DNA of 64,000 bases from Catelliglobosispora koreensis DSM 44566 (lineage in GTDB: Bacteria; Actinomycetota; Actinomycetes; Mycobacteriales; Micromonosporaceae), in assembly GCF_000379685.1 (NCBI RefSeq), contig NZ_KB903293.1, positions 155,774-219,773 of the forward strand, read 5' to 3'. Positions 48,516 through 56,631 of this stretch are shown here, one piece after another. The notes below the pieces were generated by a model. That model searched no databases. It was not told where the DNA came from and saw only the letters and a list, made by a program, of their open reading frames with translations. Every line of letters starts with the position of its first letter. The stretch's first letter is position 1. The translations under genes were made by a program, and so were the position numbers.

Positions 48516-48798
48516 TAGCTCTCCGATGTCTCTCGTCTTTTAGACCGCGCTGAATCTCGCTATTGAAGCTTTCGGCTCGAAACCCTGTCGCGAAGTCATA
48601 GTGGAGCAATCGGCCCAAGGAAACCCCAAGCTCCCAGACCGCGATCGCGGCTAGAAGCTCGTCCTCGGTGGTCGCCATAAGAGCTTCCCACGCACGCGGA
48701 TCCGGCCAGTTTGCCAAGTCAATGACGGCCTCGCCGCGAATCTCCTCTTCGGACTCATCGAACAGCACCGCCACAAGCTTTCCGCCCGCCAGTCCCAC
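48496..48798 (-). CDS. Hypothetical protein, HEAT-like helical
   Basis: A 100-residue helical protein: SEEEIRGEAVIDLANWPDPRAWEALMATTEDELLAAIAVWELG looks like a HEAT-repeat pair. The GTG at 48,798 directly follows the stop of the preceding gene and the 3' end overlaps the phosphatase by 20 bases, so the three genes form an operon. Function unknown; scaffold or partner of the phosphatase is possible. Confidence 0.65.
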   Translation of the reverse strand: MGLAGGKLVAVLFDESEEEIRGEAVIDLANWPDPRAWEALMATTEDELLAAIAVWELGVSLGRLLHYDFATGFRAESFNSEIQRGLKDERHRRANASEHR

Positions 48799-49155
48799 TC
48801 AAGCGGGCGAGGCGCAGCGATAGCGTATGACGACGGCCGGCGGCCGGTAGCCGTGTTCCTCGGCGTAATGCAGAATCATCACAGGAGCGCTGTAGACGTC
48901 GCCTTCTGGCGCGTAGTAACGATATTCGCCGTTCCCTTTGGCCGCCAGCGCCCGTGGGCAAAAGTCGCAATCGTGCGTGCCAAGCATCAAGCTCGCCACG
49001 CGCTCGGACGCCTGCCTCAGCAGCGCAAGCTCGCCCTCTCGCAACGGTTGCGGTGCCTCGGTTTGCAATCCGTGCTCTGGCCCGAGCCAGCCCACATTGC
49101 GCATCGGAATCGGGAACCGGTAATAGCCATAGGGCGACAAGTCAAGCGATTCCAT
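48799..49155 (-). CDS. Hypothetical protein with CDFC motif
   Basis: A 118-residue soluble protein (MESLDLSPYGYYRFPIPM). It has LGTHDCDFCPRALAAKGNGEYRYYAPEGD with a CxxC pair and a His, suggesting a metal site, and a helical middle. ATG at 49,155 is chosen over an upstream frame. It is the first gene of the three-gene operon with the HEAT-like and PP2C-like proteins. No family recognised. Confidence 0.65.
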   Translation of the reverse strand: MESLDLSPYGYYRFPIPMRNVGWLGPEHGLQTEAPQPLREGELALLRQASERVASLMLGTHDCDFCPRALAAKGNGEYRYYAPEGDVYSAPVMILHYAEEHGYRPPAVVIRYRCASPA

Positions 49156-49296
49156 AACAACTCCACAGCGCCCGCGACTACCAGTTGAGCCGCAGACCCT
49201 ACCAGCCTTGGGTTCCCCGGTCGCTTGCACCAGAACGGTACTTTCGTCAGCTGTACTTTGGCTCAGCTGGCATGCACATGACGGGGCTATCAGACG

Positions 49297-49725
49297 GTGC
49301 GATTTCGGAAATCGACGTGGGCGGGAATCGCCAGCGTGGCCTTCATCGGGGTCGGGCTGCTCTACGTCGCCGGGCGCGACACTTTATTGATCGTTGAGGG
49401 GTTCCATTATCTCGGTCCGCAAAATGCTTGGCCACCAACGGCTGCGGGCCTCCTGCTCGCCATTGCCACCGGCATGGCGTTCGTTGTGCTGTTTCGTCGC
49501 TGGAGTCGCATGACCATCGCTCGCCGACGCAAAGCGGCTGCCGTTATCGCTCTGTGGGTCGTGCTGTTTGCCCTCACATACGTCGGCACCCATGGTGCTC
49601 GCCGCCGTAGCTTCACCTTGTGGGAGGGCGTGGACCAAGTCAGCAGTGGATGGGAGATATTCCTCCTGTCCTATCAGGTCCCGGTCGCCGTGACGGCGAT
49701 CTCGGGCGGCCTGTTGCTGAGCTAG
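49297..49725 (+). CDS. Hypothetical four-helix membrane protein
   Basis: A 142-residue polytopic protein (about four membrane segments: AGIASVAFIGVGLLYVAG, AAGLLLAIATGMAFVVLF, AAAVIALWVVLFALTYVG and FLLSYQVPVAVTAISGGLLL) with basic loops. A GTG start is used. It is divergent from the 118-residue protein gene. No family recognised. Confidence 0.62.
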   Translation: MRFRKSTWAGIASVAFIGVGLLYVAGRDTLLIVEGFHYLGPQNAWPPTAAGLLLAIATGMAFVVLFRRWSRMTIARRRKAAAVIALWVVLFALTYVGTHGARRRSFTLWEGVDQVSSGWEIFLLSYQVPVAVTAISGGLLLS

Positions 49726-49866
49726 CTATGGGTTCGCGACATCATCCGCACCGGCTACTAACCCGACGGCATCGTGCGCTTTCGTCTGCGGGGCAAGGGT
49801 TAAACGATCTGCCGCAGGGGTTGTATGTTGTGTTAGCCCGTCCGCCCGCGACCTGGGAGAGATGCG

Positions 49867-50064
49867 ATGACGAACGACAAGACGCCCCGGGGCGCCGCGG
49901 GTCTCGGCATCTGGGGAAATATCGGGATCTGGATCGCCTTTGGCGCCGCCTTCGGCCTCCTCGTCGGGATGTTCTTTGACAACGTTGGTCTCGGTCTCGC
50001 GCTAGGCACTGGCCTAGGTGTTGCCGCCTGGGCCGTTTTCATCGCGCCGCGAAAGAATGCCTGA
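49867..50064 (+). CDS. Small glycine-zipper-like membrane protein
   Basis: A 65-residue protein with two hydrophobic Gly-rich segments (IWGNIGIWIAFGAAFGLLVGMFF and GLGLALGTGLGVAAWAVFI). The GxxxG spacing resembles a glycine-zipper, as in small membrane-association or pore proteins. A GGGAGAG-like ribosome binding site lies just upstream. Function unknown. No clear partner. Confidence 0.6.
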   Translation: MTNDKTPRGAAGLGIWGNIGIWIAFGAAFGLLVGMFFDNVGLGLALGTGLGVAAWAVFIAPRKNA

Positions 50065-50084
50065 GCGTCGTGAGCCAAGGCTTA

Positions 50085-50118
50085 TGTTCGGTGTTCGGTC
50101 AATACCGAACACCGAACA
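50085..50118. repeat. Perfect 15-bp inverted repeat with 4-base loop
   Basis: TGTTCGGTGTTCGGT (50,085-50,099), loop CAAT, and its exact complement (50,104-50,118) form a perfect 15-bp stem. Each arm is itself a repeat of TTCGGTG. It lies between the small membrane gene and the tRNA-Ala gene. It may be a terminator or the remains of an insertion element; no T-tract or transposase is present. Confidence 0.7.
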
Positions 50119-50285
50119 GTGCCACGCCCGCAGTCAAGGAATTCCAGGGGCGACAGTCGCGGTCGCTAGCCAGGACCGCTGGTGGCTAGGAAGCTCCCGA
50201 CAGTGATGAACTGGGGCTCTGCAAGGGGTCCTGAGATAGCAGTCAGCCCCCATCTGGATCTAAGCCAAATGAGGGCTGAGCTTTG

Positions 50286-50359
50286 TGGAGATGAGGGGAC
50301 TCGAACCCCTGACCCCCTCGATGCGAACGAGGTGCGCTACCAGACTGCGCCACATCCCC
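50286..50359 (-). tRNA. tRNA-Ala (CGC)
   Basis: The 74-nt minus-strand sequence folds as a tRNA: acceptor GGGGATG/CATCTCC with the G3:U70 wobble that marks alanine tRNAs, D-arm GCGC/GCGC, anticodon loop TTCGCAT (anticodon CGC) closed by CCTCG/CGAGG, and T-arm AGGGG-TTCGAGT-CCCCT. CCA is not encoded. tRNA-Ala is found next to sepX/glpR in related genomes. Confidence 0.93.
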
Positions 50360-50388
50360 AAGGACCGGACAAGGCTAACACACCCCGG

Positions 50389-51096
50389 CTAGGCGACCTT
50401 ACGCACCTCGTAGGGGCGGCCGCGGACTCCTGTTGGCTTGCGGTAGGAGATCGTGACGACCTCTGCCTTGCGGGAAGCTTCGGCGGCTTCGGTGGCCGCG
50501 GCGGCGGCGAGGGCTTCGAGTTCACGGGCGCGCTGGAGTTCTTCTTCCAGGATGCGGGCGGCTTCGCGGCGAGCTTCGGCGCGCTGTTCCTGGGCGAGCC
50601 GAACGCGGGCTTGCTGCTCGGCGAGCCAGGCGGCTTGGCGTGCTTCGGCGCGGCGGCGGCGGGCCATGCGCAGGGCTTGGCCGCGCAGGTGGCCGAGGTA
50701 CAACACCAGCATGGCGGCCGTGACCGAGGCGCTGATCCAAAAACCGGGGCCGACCAGCGCGACCCCGATCAGCTGAACGAGGTTAAGTAACAGGAGCGAG
50801 GCGAGGACCTGACGCCGCCGGAAGACGCTGGGCCGCAGGGCGGGCTTACGCGGTACCCGCGAAGGGGGAAGCGGAACGGCAGACGGCGCGGCGGCGGCCA
50901 GCCAGGCTGGAGGATTGACCAGCCGGCGCCCGGGAATGGTGCGCTGACGGCGGCGACGGCGCGAGATTACCCGCGCGGTGGATAGTGCCCGTTCGGCGAT
51001 GAGCCGCTCGGTGGCGTCGTATCGGCGCACCAACGCGGGCGCCAGGGCCAGGAGCCCGGCGGCGGCGAGGACGGCGAGGAGCACCGAGGTGGGCAC
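50389..51096 (-). CDS. glpR: Divisome protein SepX/GlpR
   Basis: A 235-residue membrane protein with an N-terminal anchor (SVLLAVLAAAGLLALAPALV), a basic linker, two further hydrophobic segments (FRRRQVLASLLLLNLVQLIGVALVG, ISASVTAAMLVLYLGHLRG) and a long Ala/Glu/Arg coiled-coil tail. This is the layout of SepX (Streptomyces) or GlpR (Corynebacterium), the membrane receptor for the gephyrin-like Glp protein and cell division partner. Synteny is decisive: tRNA-Ala, then rimJ, glp and galU upstream. C-terminal residues EVVTISYRKPTGVRGRPYEVRKV are typical. Confidence 0.85.
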   Translation of the reverse strand: MPTSVLLAVLAAAGLLALAPALVRRYDATERLIAERALSTARVISRRRRRQRTIPGRRLVNPPAWLAAAAPSAVPLPPSRVPRKPALRPSVFRRRQVLASLLLLNLVQLIGVALVGPGFWISASVTAAMLVLYLGHLRGQALRMARRRRAEARQAAWLAEQQARVRLAQEQRAEARREAARILEEELQRARELEALAAAAATEAAEASRKAEVVTISYRKPTGVRGRPYEVRKVA

Positions 51097-51143
51097 GTTC
51101 GCAGGCTACTTGGATGATCACTAAAACAGTGGGACCCACACCG

Positions 51144-51758
51144 TTAGGAAGCCCTAAGTCGGCGCCACCGCGCGAGCATGCCACCTTCGGTGGCGATATC
51201 TTCCCAGGTCACGGCATAGCCAATGTGATCACGCCAAGCACCATCGATGTACATGTAATGCGGGTGATAGCCCTCTTCGCGGAGCCCGAGTTTTTCGACC
51301 ACCCGGCGGGAGGCCTTGTTCTCGGGCCGGATGTTGACCTCGACCCGGTGCAGACGGCCCGCATGCAGGGCGTGGTCGATGACTAGCGCCAGAGCCGTGG
51401 GCATGATGCCGCGGCCGGCGACCCGGGAGTCGATCCAATAGCCGCAGTATGCCGAGGAGAACGCCCGCCGCACGATGTTGCCCAGTCCAATGTGGCCAAC
51501 GAGCCGTCCCTGATACGTGATGACGAACGGCATCGATTCGCCGGAACGGGCCGCGGCTTTGAACGAGCGGCGCACCAGACGGTACGCGGCGATGGAGTTG
51601 CTGGTCGCCCAGCTGCCGTGGGGAGTGACCTCCCACGGGCGCAGCCACTGCTCGTTAAAGATCCTTACCGTTGACCAGGCCTTGGCGTCGCCGCGTTCAT
51701 AGGGCCGCAAGGTGATGTCGCCGTCGGAAAGCACAGCAGGATAGCCTGGTGCGTTCAT
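51144..51758 (-). CDS. rimJ: RimJ-like GNAT acetyltransferase
   Basis: A 204-residue GNAT fold N-acetyltransferase. DITLRPYERGDAKAW is the entry strand, VGHIGLGNIVRRAFSSAYCGYWIDSRVAGRGIMPTALALVIDHA holds the acetyl-CoA loop (AGRG), and EVNIRPENKASRRVVEKLGLREEG is the conserved C-terminal signature of RimJ/RimL. Probably acetylates ribosomal or other N-termini. Its ATG overlaps the upstream glp stop as ATGA. Confidence 0.88.
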   Translation of the reverse strand: MNAPGYPAVLSDGDITLRPYERGDAKAWSTVRIFNEQWLRPWEVTPHGSWATSNSIAAYRLVRRSFKAAARSGESMPFVITYQGRLVGHIGLGNIVRRAFSSAYCGYWIDSRVAGRGIMPTALALVIDHALHAGRLHRVEVNIRPENKASRRVVEKLGLREEGYHPHYMYIDGAWRDHIGYAVTWEDIATEGGMLARWRRLRAS

Positions 51759-53044
51759 CGACGCCGGTCAAGTAGAAGAACGTCAACCGTCGTTCCCGCT
51801 GAGGCGGTGGTGACTCGTTCTCCCAGCACTAGCAGGGCATTCGCGTCGGCCATGCCGGCGAGGGTGCGTGGGCCACCGGGCAGCGGCTGCACGGTGTAGC
51901 CACCGCCACGGCGTTCGGCGGCCAGCGCTGGCCGGAACTCGCGCAACCCCGCTGGGCTCACGACGGTCTCCAGAAGGTGCCCGCGCACCGAGGGCCGGAA
52001 CACCGGCTCGGCTCCCGACAGCACCTGGATCACGGGACGGGCGAGTACTTCGAAGCCGATCAACGCCGCGCCAGGCTCACCCGGCAGACACACGATCGGC
52101 ACTTCCTGAGATGTGCCAACGGTTCCAAAGCCGAGGGTTCCGCATGGTGCCAGCGAAACGTCGGTGAACACGACGCTTCCAGCCCGGCTGCCGTCGCGGC
52201 GGGAAAGGATGCGGCGCACCATGTCGCCTGGCCCGGTGCCCGAGCCACCCGTCGTGATGATCAGATCAGCGCGACCGGTCTGATCCTCAAGCAGTGCCCG
52301 CAGCGCTTCGGGGTCGTCGTCGCAAATGCCGACACGGTAGGCGTGGGCGCCGGCTTCGGCTGTGGCGGCGGTCAGCGCGTGGGAGTTCACGTCGACGATC
52401 TGGCCGGGCTGAGACACCCGCCCGGCTTCAACGAGCTCGTCGCCGGTGGAAATGATGACGACGCGAGGCGACGGGCGCACGACAACGTGCCCGATGCCCG
52501 CTGCGGCAAGCACTCCCACCACCGCTGGCGTCACGGTTCCGCCGGCTTTGGCAAGGATCGATCCCTCTGGCAGCACCTCACCGATGCGGCGGACCCCGTA
52601 GCCCCGCTTCACCATGTGCTTGACCTCGACCGAGGCCATGCCCTGGTCTGTCCACTCCGGAGGGATCACCACGTCAGCCCCGACCGGCAAGGGCGCACCG
52701 GCCGCGACGGAAAAGCACGTGCCCAGGGTCAGCCGTGCCGGACGCCAGCTCGTGGCCGCGAGATCGCCCACGACACTGAGCCGGGCAGGCCGATCAGGGG
52801 CGGCACCGACGATGTCTTCTGAGCGTGCGGCGTACCCATCGATGGCTGCTTGATCGAAGGCCGGATAAGGGTGTGGGGAAAGGACGTTCTCGGCGAGAAC
52901 GTTGCCGTGAGCCTGCGTCAGGTCAAGGTCAAGGGCCGGCAGCGCCCGGAGTCTGCGCAGCACACTGCCGAGATAATCGGCTAGCGGCGTCAGCTCTCCA
53001 TCGGGCGGCATAGCCGGCTCAAGCGCCCCGACCGTTGCCGTCAC
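51755..53044 (-). CDS. glp: Gephyrin-like molybdotransferase Glp (MoeA family)
   Basis: A 429-residue MoeA-type protein. ALDLDLTQAHGNVLAENVLS, YPAFDQAAIDGYAARSEDI, AGAPLPVGADVVIPPEWT and the MoaB/Mog core VVIISTGDELV, IITTGGSGTGPGDM are all present, and the C-terminal beta barrel ends VVSPAGLREFRPAL. MoeA inserts molybdate into molybdopterin. In actinobacteria this copy, next to SepX/GlpR, is thought to moonlight in cell division by binding FtsZ-linked membrane receptor. A second, metabolic moeA may exist elsewhere. GTG at 53,044. Confidence 0.9.
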   Translation of the reverse strand: MTATVGALEPAMPPDGELTPLADYLGSVLRRLRALPALDLDLTQAHGNVLAENVLSPHPYPAFDQAAIDGYAARSEDIVGAAPDRPARLSVVGDLAATSWRPARLTLGTCFSVAAGAPLPVGADVVIPPEWTDQGMASVEVKHMVKRGYGVRRIGEVLPEGSILAKAGGTVTPAVVGVLAAAGIGHVVVRPSPRVVIISTGDELVEAGRVSQPGQIVDVNSHALTAATAEAGAHAYRVGICDDDPEALRALLEDQTGRADLIITTGGSGTGPGDMVRRILSRRDGSRAGSVVFTDVSLAPCGTLGFGTVGTSQEVPIVCLPGEPGAALIGFEVLARPVIQVLSGAEPVFRPSVRGHLLETVVSPAGLREFRPALAAERRGGGYTVQPLPGGPRTLAGMADANALLVLGERVTTASAGTTVDVLLLDRRR

Positions 53045-53059
53045 TGTCCTAACTCCCCC

Positions 53060-53959
53060 TTACGCTTTCTGAGCAGCCACAAAGTCCTTGAGCCACGCCG
53101 AGAAAGCTGGCCCCAGATCATCGCGCTGACAGGCCAGCTCGACGATGGTCTGCAAGTATCCCAGCGGCATGCCCGTGTCGTAACGAACGCCGCGATAAAC
53201 GATGCCGTGTACCGGTGTCCCCTCGGCCAGCATAAGCGCCATCGCATCGGTCAGCTGAATCTCGCCACCGCTGCCCGGCTTGGTGCGGCGGATCGCGTCG
53301 AAGATTCCCGCTGGCAGGACGTATCTTCCGACGACGGCGAGGTTGCTCGGTGCTTCACCGACGGGTGGCTTTTCCACCAGACCGGTGACTTGGACGACGT
53401 CCGGCGTGCCGGTATCGGACACCGAGGCGATGCCGTAGCGATCGACTTGGTCGTCGGGAATCTCAATGAAGGCGAGCACGATGCCGCCCGTTTCCGCTTG
53501 CAGGTCAATCATTTGCGGCAGCAGCGGTTTGTCTTCTTCGGTGAACTCGTCACCGAGGAGCACGACGAACGGTGAACTGCCCACATGGGACTCCGCATAG
53601 GACACCGCGTGCCCGAGCCCCAACGGTTCGCCTTGACGGCAGGTATAGATCTCAGCCAAATCTGAAGTTCTGCGGACGGCGGCTAGCCGCGTGAGATCGC
53701 CCTTGGCCTCAAGCCGTGATTCGAGATAGGGATGCGGATCAAAATGATCGACCATGCTTGTCTTGCCGCGGCCGGTAATCAGCAGCACGTCGTGGATGCC
53801 AGCTCGGGCGGCTTCCTCCACGATGTACTGCAGCACCGGACGGTCGACAACCGGCAGCAGCTCTTTGGGCACCGCCTTTGTGGCAGGCAGGAACCTGGTG
53901 GCGAGACCCGCGGCTGGGATCACCGCCTTGACAGCACGTTGGGGGGTGCGCTCCGACAT
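53060..53959 (-). CDS. galU: UTP-glucose-1-phosphate uridylyltransferase
   Basis: A 299-residue GalU. KAVIPAAGLATRFLPATKAVPKELLPVVDRPVLQYIVEEA is the family signature with the nucleotide-binding loop; VLLGDEFTEED and GLVEKPPVGEAPSNLAVVGRYVLP follow. It makes UDP-glucose for trehalose, glycans and cell envelope. It lies 15 bases upstream of glp, likely in the same transcript. ATG at 53,959. Confidence 0.94.
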   Translation of the reverse strand: MSERTPQRAVKAVIPAAGLATRFLPATKAVPKELLPVVDRPVLQYIVEEAARAGIHDVLLITGRGKTSMVDHFDPHPYLESRLEAKGDLTRLAAVRRTSDLAEIYTCRQGEPLGLGHAVSYAESHVGSSPFVVLLGDEFTEEDKPLLPQMIDLQAETGGIVLAFIEIPDDQVDRYGIASVSDTGTPDVVQVTGLVEKPPVGEAPSNLAVVGRYVLPAGIFDAIRRTKPGSGGEIQLTDAMALMLAEGTPVHGIVYRGVRYDTGMPLGYLQTIVELACQRDDLGPAFSAWLKDFVAAQKA

Positions 53960-53968
53960 GGGGCGAGA

Positions 53969-56011
53969 CTAACGGCCCTGAGCCTGCCTTGGCGCTTGTG
54001 GGCCGCCCGACGCGCCGCCAACCTCAACAAGTGCCCCTCCAGCGAGCCGGAACGTGTCTCTTCCGGACGTCTTGGCGAGGTAAAGCGCCTCGTCGGCGGC
54101 CCGCAAGACGGCTACACCAGACATTCCATGATCCGGCAGCACGGCGATGCCTATCGATACCGTGACGGGGATGCTGAACTCATCGAGCGCCATGATGGGT
54201 GCCCGCCTTACGGCTTCACAGAGCCGTTCCGCGACCGCGATGCCACCGGCGTCATCCGTTTCTGGCAGCAGAATCACGAACTCTTCGCCACCCTGGCGGA
54301 ACGCGATGTCGACCTCGCGGATCTCGTAACGAATCCGCTGGGCGAATTCTGCGAGAACAGCGTCCCCAGCCGCGTGACCAAAGCGATCGTTGATCTCCTT
54401 GAAGTGATCGAGATCCAGTGCCAGGACGGCCAGTTTCCGGCCGAAGCGGCCTGCTCTATCTGCTTCGCGGCGAAGCGTCTCGCGCAGCGAACGGTAGTTG
54501 AACAGTCCCGTCAGCGAGTCGGTGACGGACAGTCGCTGGGCTTCTTCGTGCACGCGCACGTTGTCCAACGCCACCGCGGCCTGTCCCGCGAACGTGCGCA
54601 ACGTCACCAAATCCTGGTCGTTGAAGTCCGGCCCATAGAGCGCGAGCACACCGCGAGCGGCCGGCAATGCCGGGATAATCCCTGCCGCCTCAGCCAAACC
54701 GGGCGACGAGAACGGCACGACAACGTAGCTTTCGCACTCTGGCTCGGTTTCGGCCAGACGCGGGCCGTCGCGATCGACCCGGCCCATCCGCGGCACACCC
54801 GTCGCGGCAACCGAACCCACGAGCCCGTCGCCAATCGGGACGCGCACGTCAACGTCCATTTCGGACGCACACTTGCCAACGAGTACGCCCTGCTCGGCCA
54901 GCAGCACCAGACCGCTCGTGGCGCCGGTCGCGTGCCGTGCCGTCTGCAGGATCACGTGCAAAATCCGGTCCAGATCGTGGGTACTCGACAGCGTGTCGCC
55001 GAGAACGCCAAGGTGCCCGCGGAGCTGATCGCGGCTGGCCGTCAGCGCGGTGACATACGTTTCCAGTTCGCGGGTCATGTGGTTGAACGCGCTCGCCAGC
55101 CGTCCAATCTCGTCACTGCCGGTTACGGGAACCCGTGTCTGCAAGTCGCCCGCGGCGACTTTCTCAGCGGCTTGCGAGAGGCCGACAAGCGGTGCCGTCG
55201 CGGTGCGGGCGAGCCACCAGGCCGCCACGATCGCCGCCAGCCCGGTCAGCATCACCACAAAGATCAACATCAGGTGGGTACTCCGGGGAAGCCCTGCGTC
55301 AACGGAAATCGCCACCGGCAACGGTTGTCCAGCCACTGGCCCGATCCGGCGCACGAGCGCCCCACCCGCGGTCTTGCCCAAAGCGTCCTGCCCGAGGCCG
55401 TTAGCGATCTGTGCCACGGCACTGGCTTCTTCGCTCTGCAACGTCGAGAAGATCGGTTCTTCGTTCGAAACCCGTTTCAGCCCAAGCTCTTGCGTGTTAC
55501 TGACCGTTGGCGCGGCGGGAAGAACCGTCAGCGCGGCACCGCTAGCCCCCGACAGACGGACCACGAACTGCACGTCCACTGTCGTGGCCGCTGAAATGAT
55601 CGTGCCGTCAGACAGGGCAGCCCGGGCCGAGATCGCCTCGTATCCAGCGACAGCCTCGTGCCCGCCGCCTGAGCAGTCAGCCCACGGTGGCGGTGGTGCG
55701 GCGGGAGTGGTCTCGCCGCCAGAGCTCCGTTCAATGTGGACCCCGCTGGCCGCGCCACGAGCGACGAACTGGGCCGCGATCGCGAGCCGGTCTTCGTCCT
55801 GTGTGGACGCCACGGCTTCAGCGACCGTCTGCAGCTGGCGGCACAGGGCGCCGACCGTCGTACGCACGGCACTGCTCGCGTAGTCCAGCCGCTCAGTGGC
55901 ACGGTCGGCGCTGACCTGTGTCGCTGTCACGCCGACAAACACGGCGCCCAGCAGCACGGGGCCAAGAACCATTACCAGGAAAGCTGTCGTCAGCCGCGTC
56001 CGGAGGGTCAC
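53969..56011 (-). CDS. HAMP-GAF-GGDEF diguanylate cyclase
   Basis: A 680-residue membrane sensor. An N-terminal membrane helix (TTAFLVMVLGPVLLGAVFVGV) and an extracytoplasmic domain with Cys pairs (ALCRQLQ, DCSGGG) precede a second helix (LIFVVMLTGLAAIVAAWWLA). HAMP is about 280-340, a GAF domain about 375-500 (GLVLLAEQGVLVGKC). The C-terminal GGDEF domain has the active site RQGGEEF and an upstream RxxD I-site (REVD), so it should make c-di-GMP with product inhibition. No EAL domain. c-di-GMP controls development in actinomycetes. Divergent from the folate cyclo-ligase gene and ten bases upstream of galU. Confidence 0.9.
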   Translation of the reverse strand: MTLRTRLTTAFLVMVLGPVLLGAVFVGVTATQVSADRATERLDYASSAVRTTVGALCRQLQTVAEAVASTQDEDRLAIAAQFVARGAASGVHIERSSGGETTPAAPPPPWADCSGGGHEAVAGYEAISARAALSDGTIISAATTVDVQFVVRLSGASGAALTVLPAAPTVSNTQELGLKRVSNEEPIFSTLQSEEASAVAQIANGLGQDALGKTAGGALVRRIGPVAGQPLPVAISVDAGLPRSTHLMLIFVVMLTGLAAIVAAWWLARTATAPLVGLSQAAEKVAAGDLQTRVPVTGSDEIGRLASAFNHMTRELETYVTALTASRDQLRGHLGVLGDTLSSTHDLDRILHVILQTARHATGATSGLVLLAEQGVLVGKCASEMDVDVRVPIGDGLVGSVAATGVPRMGRVDRDGPRLAETEPECESYVVVPFSSPGLAEAAGIIPALPAARGVLALYGPDFNDQDLVTLRTFAGQAAVALDNVRVHEEAQRLSVTDSLTGLFNYRSLRETLRREADRAGRFGRKLAVLALDLDHFKEINDRFGHAAGDAVLAEFAQRIRYEIREVDIAFRQGGEEFVILLPETDDAGGIAVAERLCEAVRRAPIMALDEFSIPVTVSIGIAVLPDHGMSGVAVLRAADEALYLAKTSGRDTFRLAGGALVEVGGASGGPQAPRQAQGR

Positions 56012-56055
56012 GCCATGTCAACGAAGCGGCTACCGGATGCGATGCTTACCCCAAG

Positions 56056-56568
56056 ATGGACACCAAGCAGGCATTACGGCGCGAGATGCTCACCCGGCGC
56101 AAAGCTATGACTCCTGCCCAGCTCAACGCGGCTAGCGTAGCGATATGCGGCTATTTGGGTGATTTTATCGAAGAGCACCTTGGCGACAAGTTGACCATCG
56201 CGGCGTACGAGCCGTTTGGCACCGAGCCCGGTGGTGATCTCCTCCTGCCATTGCTGAGCGCGTTCGGCCCGGTCCTGTTGCCCGTCCTGCGCCCCGATAA
56301 CGATCTTGAGTGGAACGACAAGGGCCTCGAAGGCATCGGTGAGGCGCAACTCATAGTCGTCCCAGCCGTGGCCGTCGACGTCTCCGGATACCGGCTCGGC
56401 CGCGGTGGCGGAAGTTACGACAGGGCGCTCGCTAGGGCTTCTGCCAGCGCATTACGCGTCGCTCTCCTGCACGAAGGCGAGCTTGTCGACCGCGTCCCCA
56501 CCGAGTCCCATGACGAGCGAGTGCACTTCGCGATCACTCCGGCTGGGGTCACAGAGTTAGACAGATGA
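56056..56568 (+). CDS. fthC: 5-formyltetrahydrofolate cyclo-ligase
   Basis: A 170-residue enzyme converting 5-formyl-THF to 5,10-methenyl-THF with ATP. The N-terminal KQALRREMLTRRKAMTPAQ, the substrate part EPFGTEPGGDLLLPLL and the signature VVPAVAVDVSGYRLGRGGGSYDRAL (ATP-binding) are typical. ATG at 56,056 gives the family start MDTKQALRREM; an upstream frame of the same phase is the 5' shadow of the GGDEF gene. In actinobacteria it precedes the FmdB-type gene and mscL, as here. Confidence 0.9.
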   Translation: MDTKQALRREMLTRRKAMTPAQLNAASVAICGYLGDFIEEHLGDKLTIAAYEPFGTEPGGDLLLPLLSAFGPVLLPVLRPDNDLEWNDKGLEGIGEAQLIVVPAVAVDVSGYRLGRGGGSYDRALARASASALRVALLHEGELVDRVPTESHDERVHFAITPAGVTELDR

Positions 56569-56586
56569 CCTCCGCATCATGCACTA

Positions 56587-56613
56587 TTGGCACTCGAATA
56601 CCGCGAGTGCCAG
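56587..56613. promoter_or_regulatory. CIRCE element (HrcA operator)
   Basis: TTGGCACTC-N9-GAGTGCCAG matches the CIRCE consensus TTAGCACTC-N9-GAGTGCTAA with the exact 9-base spacer. It is 19 bases upstream of the FmdB-type gene start. In M. tuberculosis the homologous gene Rv0991c belongs to the HrcA/heat regulon as I recall, so this gene is probably HrcA-repressed and heat-induced. Confidence 0.88.
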
Positions 56614-56631
56614 AGCGTCAGGGAGTGAACC

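Noticed and set aside
48496-49155. Toxin-antitoxin pair
   Set aside because: The two small genes look like a HEAT-like and a CxxC protein and are in an operon with a phosphatase; no known toxin or antitoxin motif.
50286-50359. Attachment site of the prophage in the tRNA-Ala gene
   Set aside because: The tRNA is 20 kb from the prophage end and intact, and no repeat of its 3' end was noticed near 30.5 kb.
53732-55594. Long plus-strand reading frame opposite the diguanylate cyclase
   Set aside because: GC-rich genes create long open frames on the complementary strand. The product is Arg/His-rich with no family feature, and the minus strand clearly encodes GGDEF.
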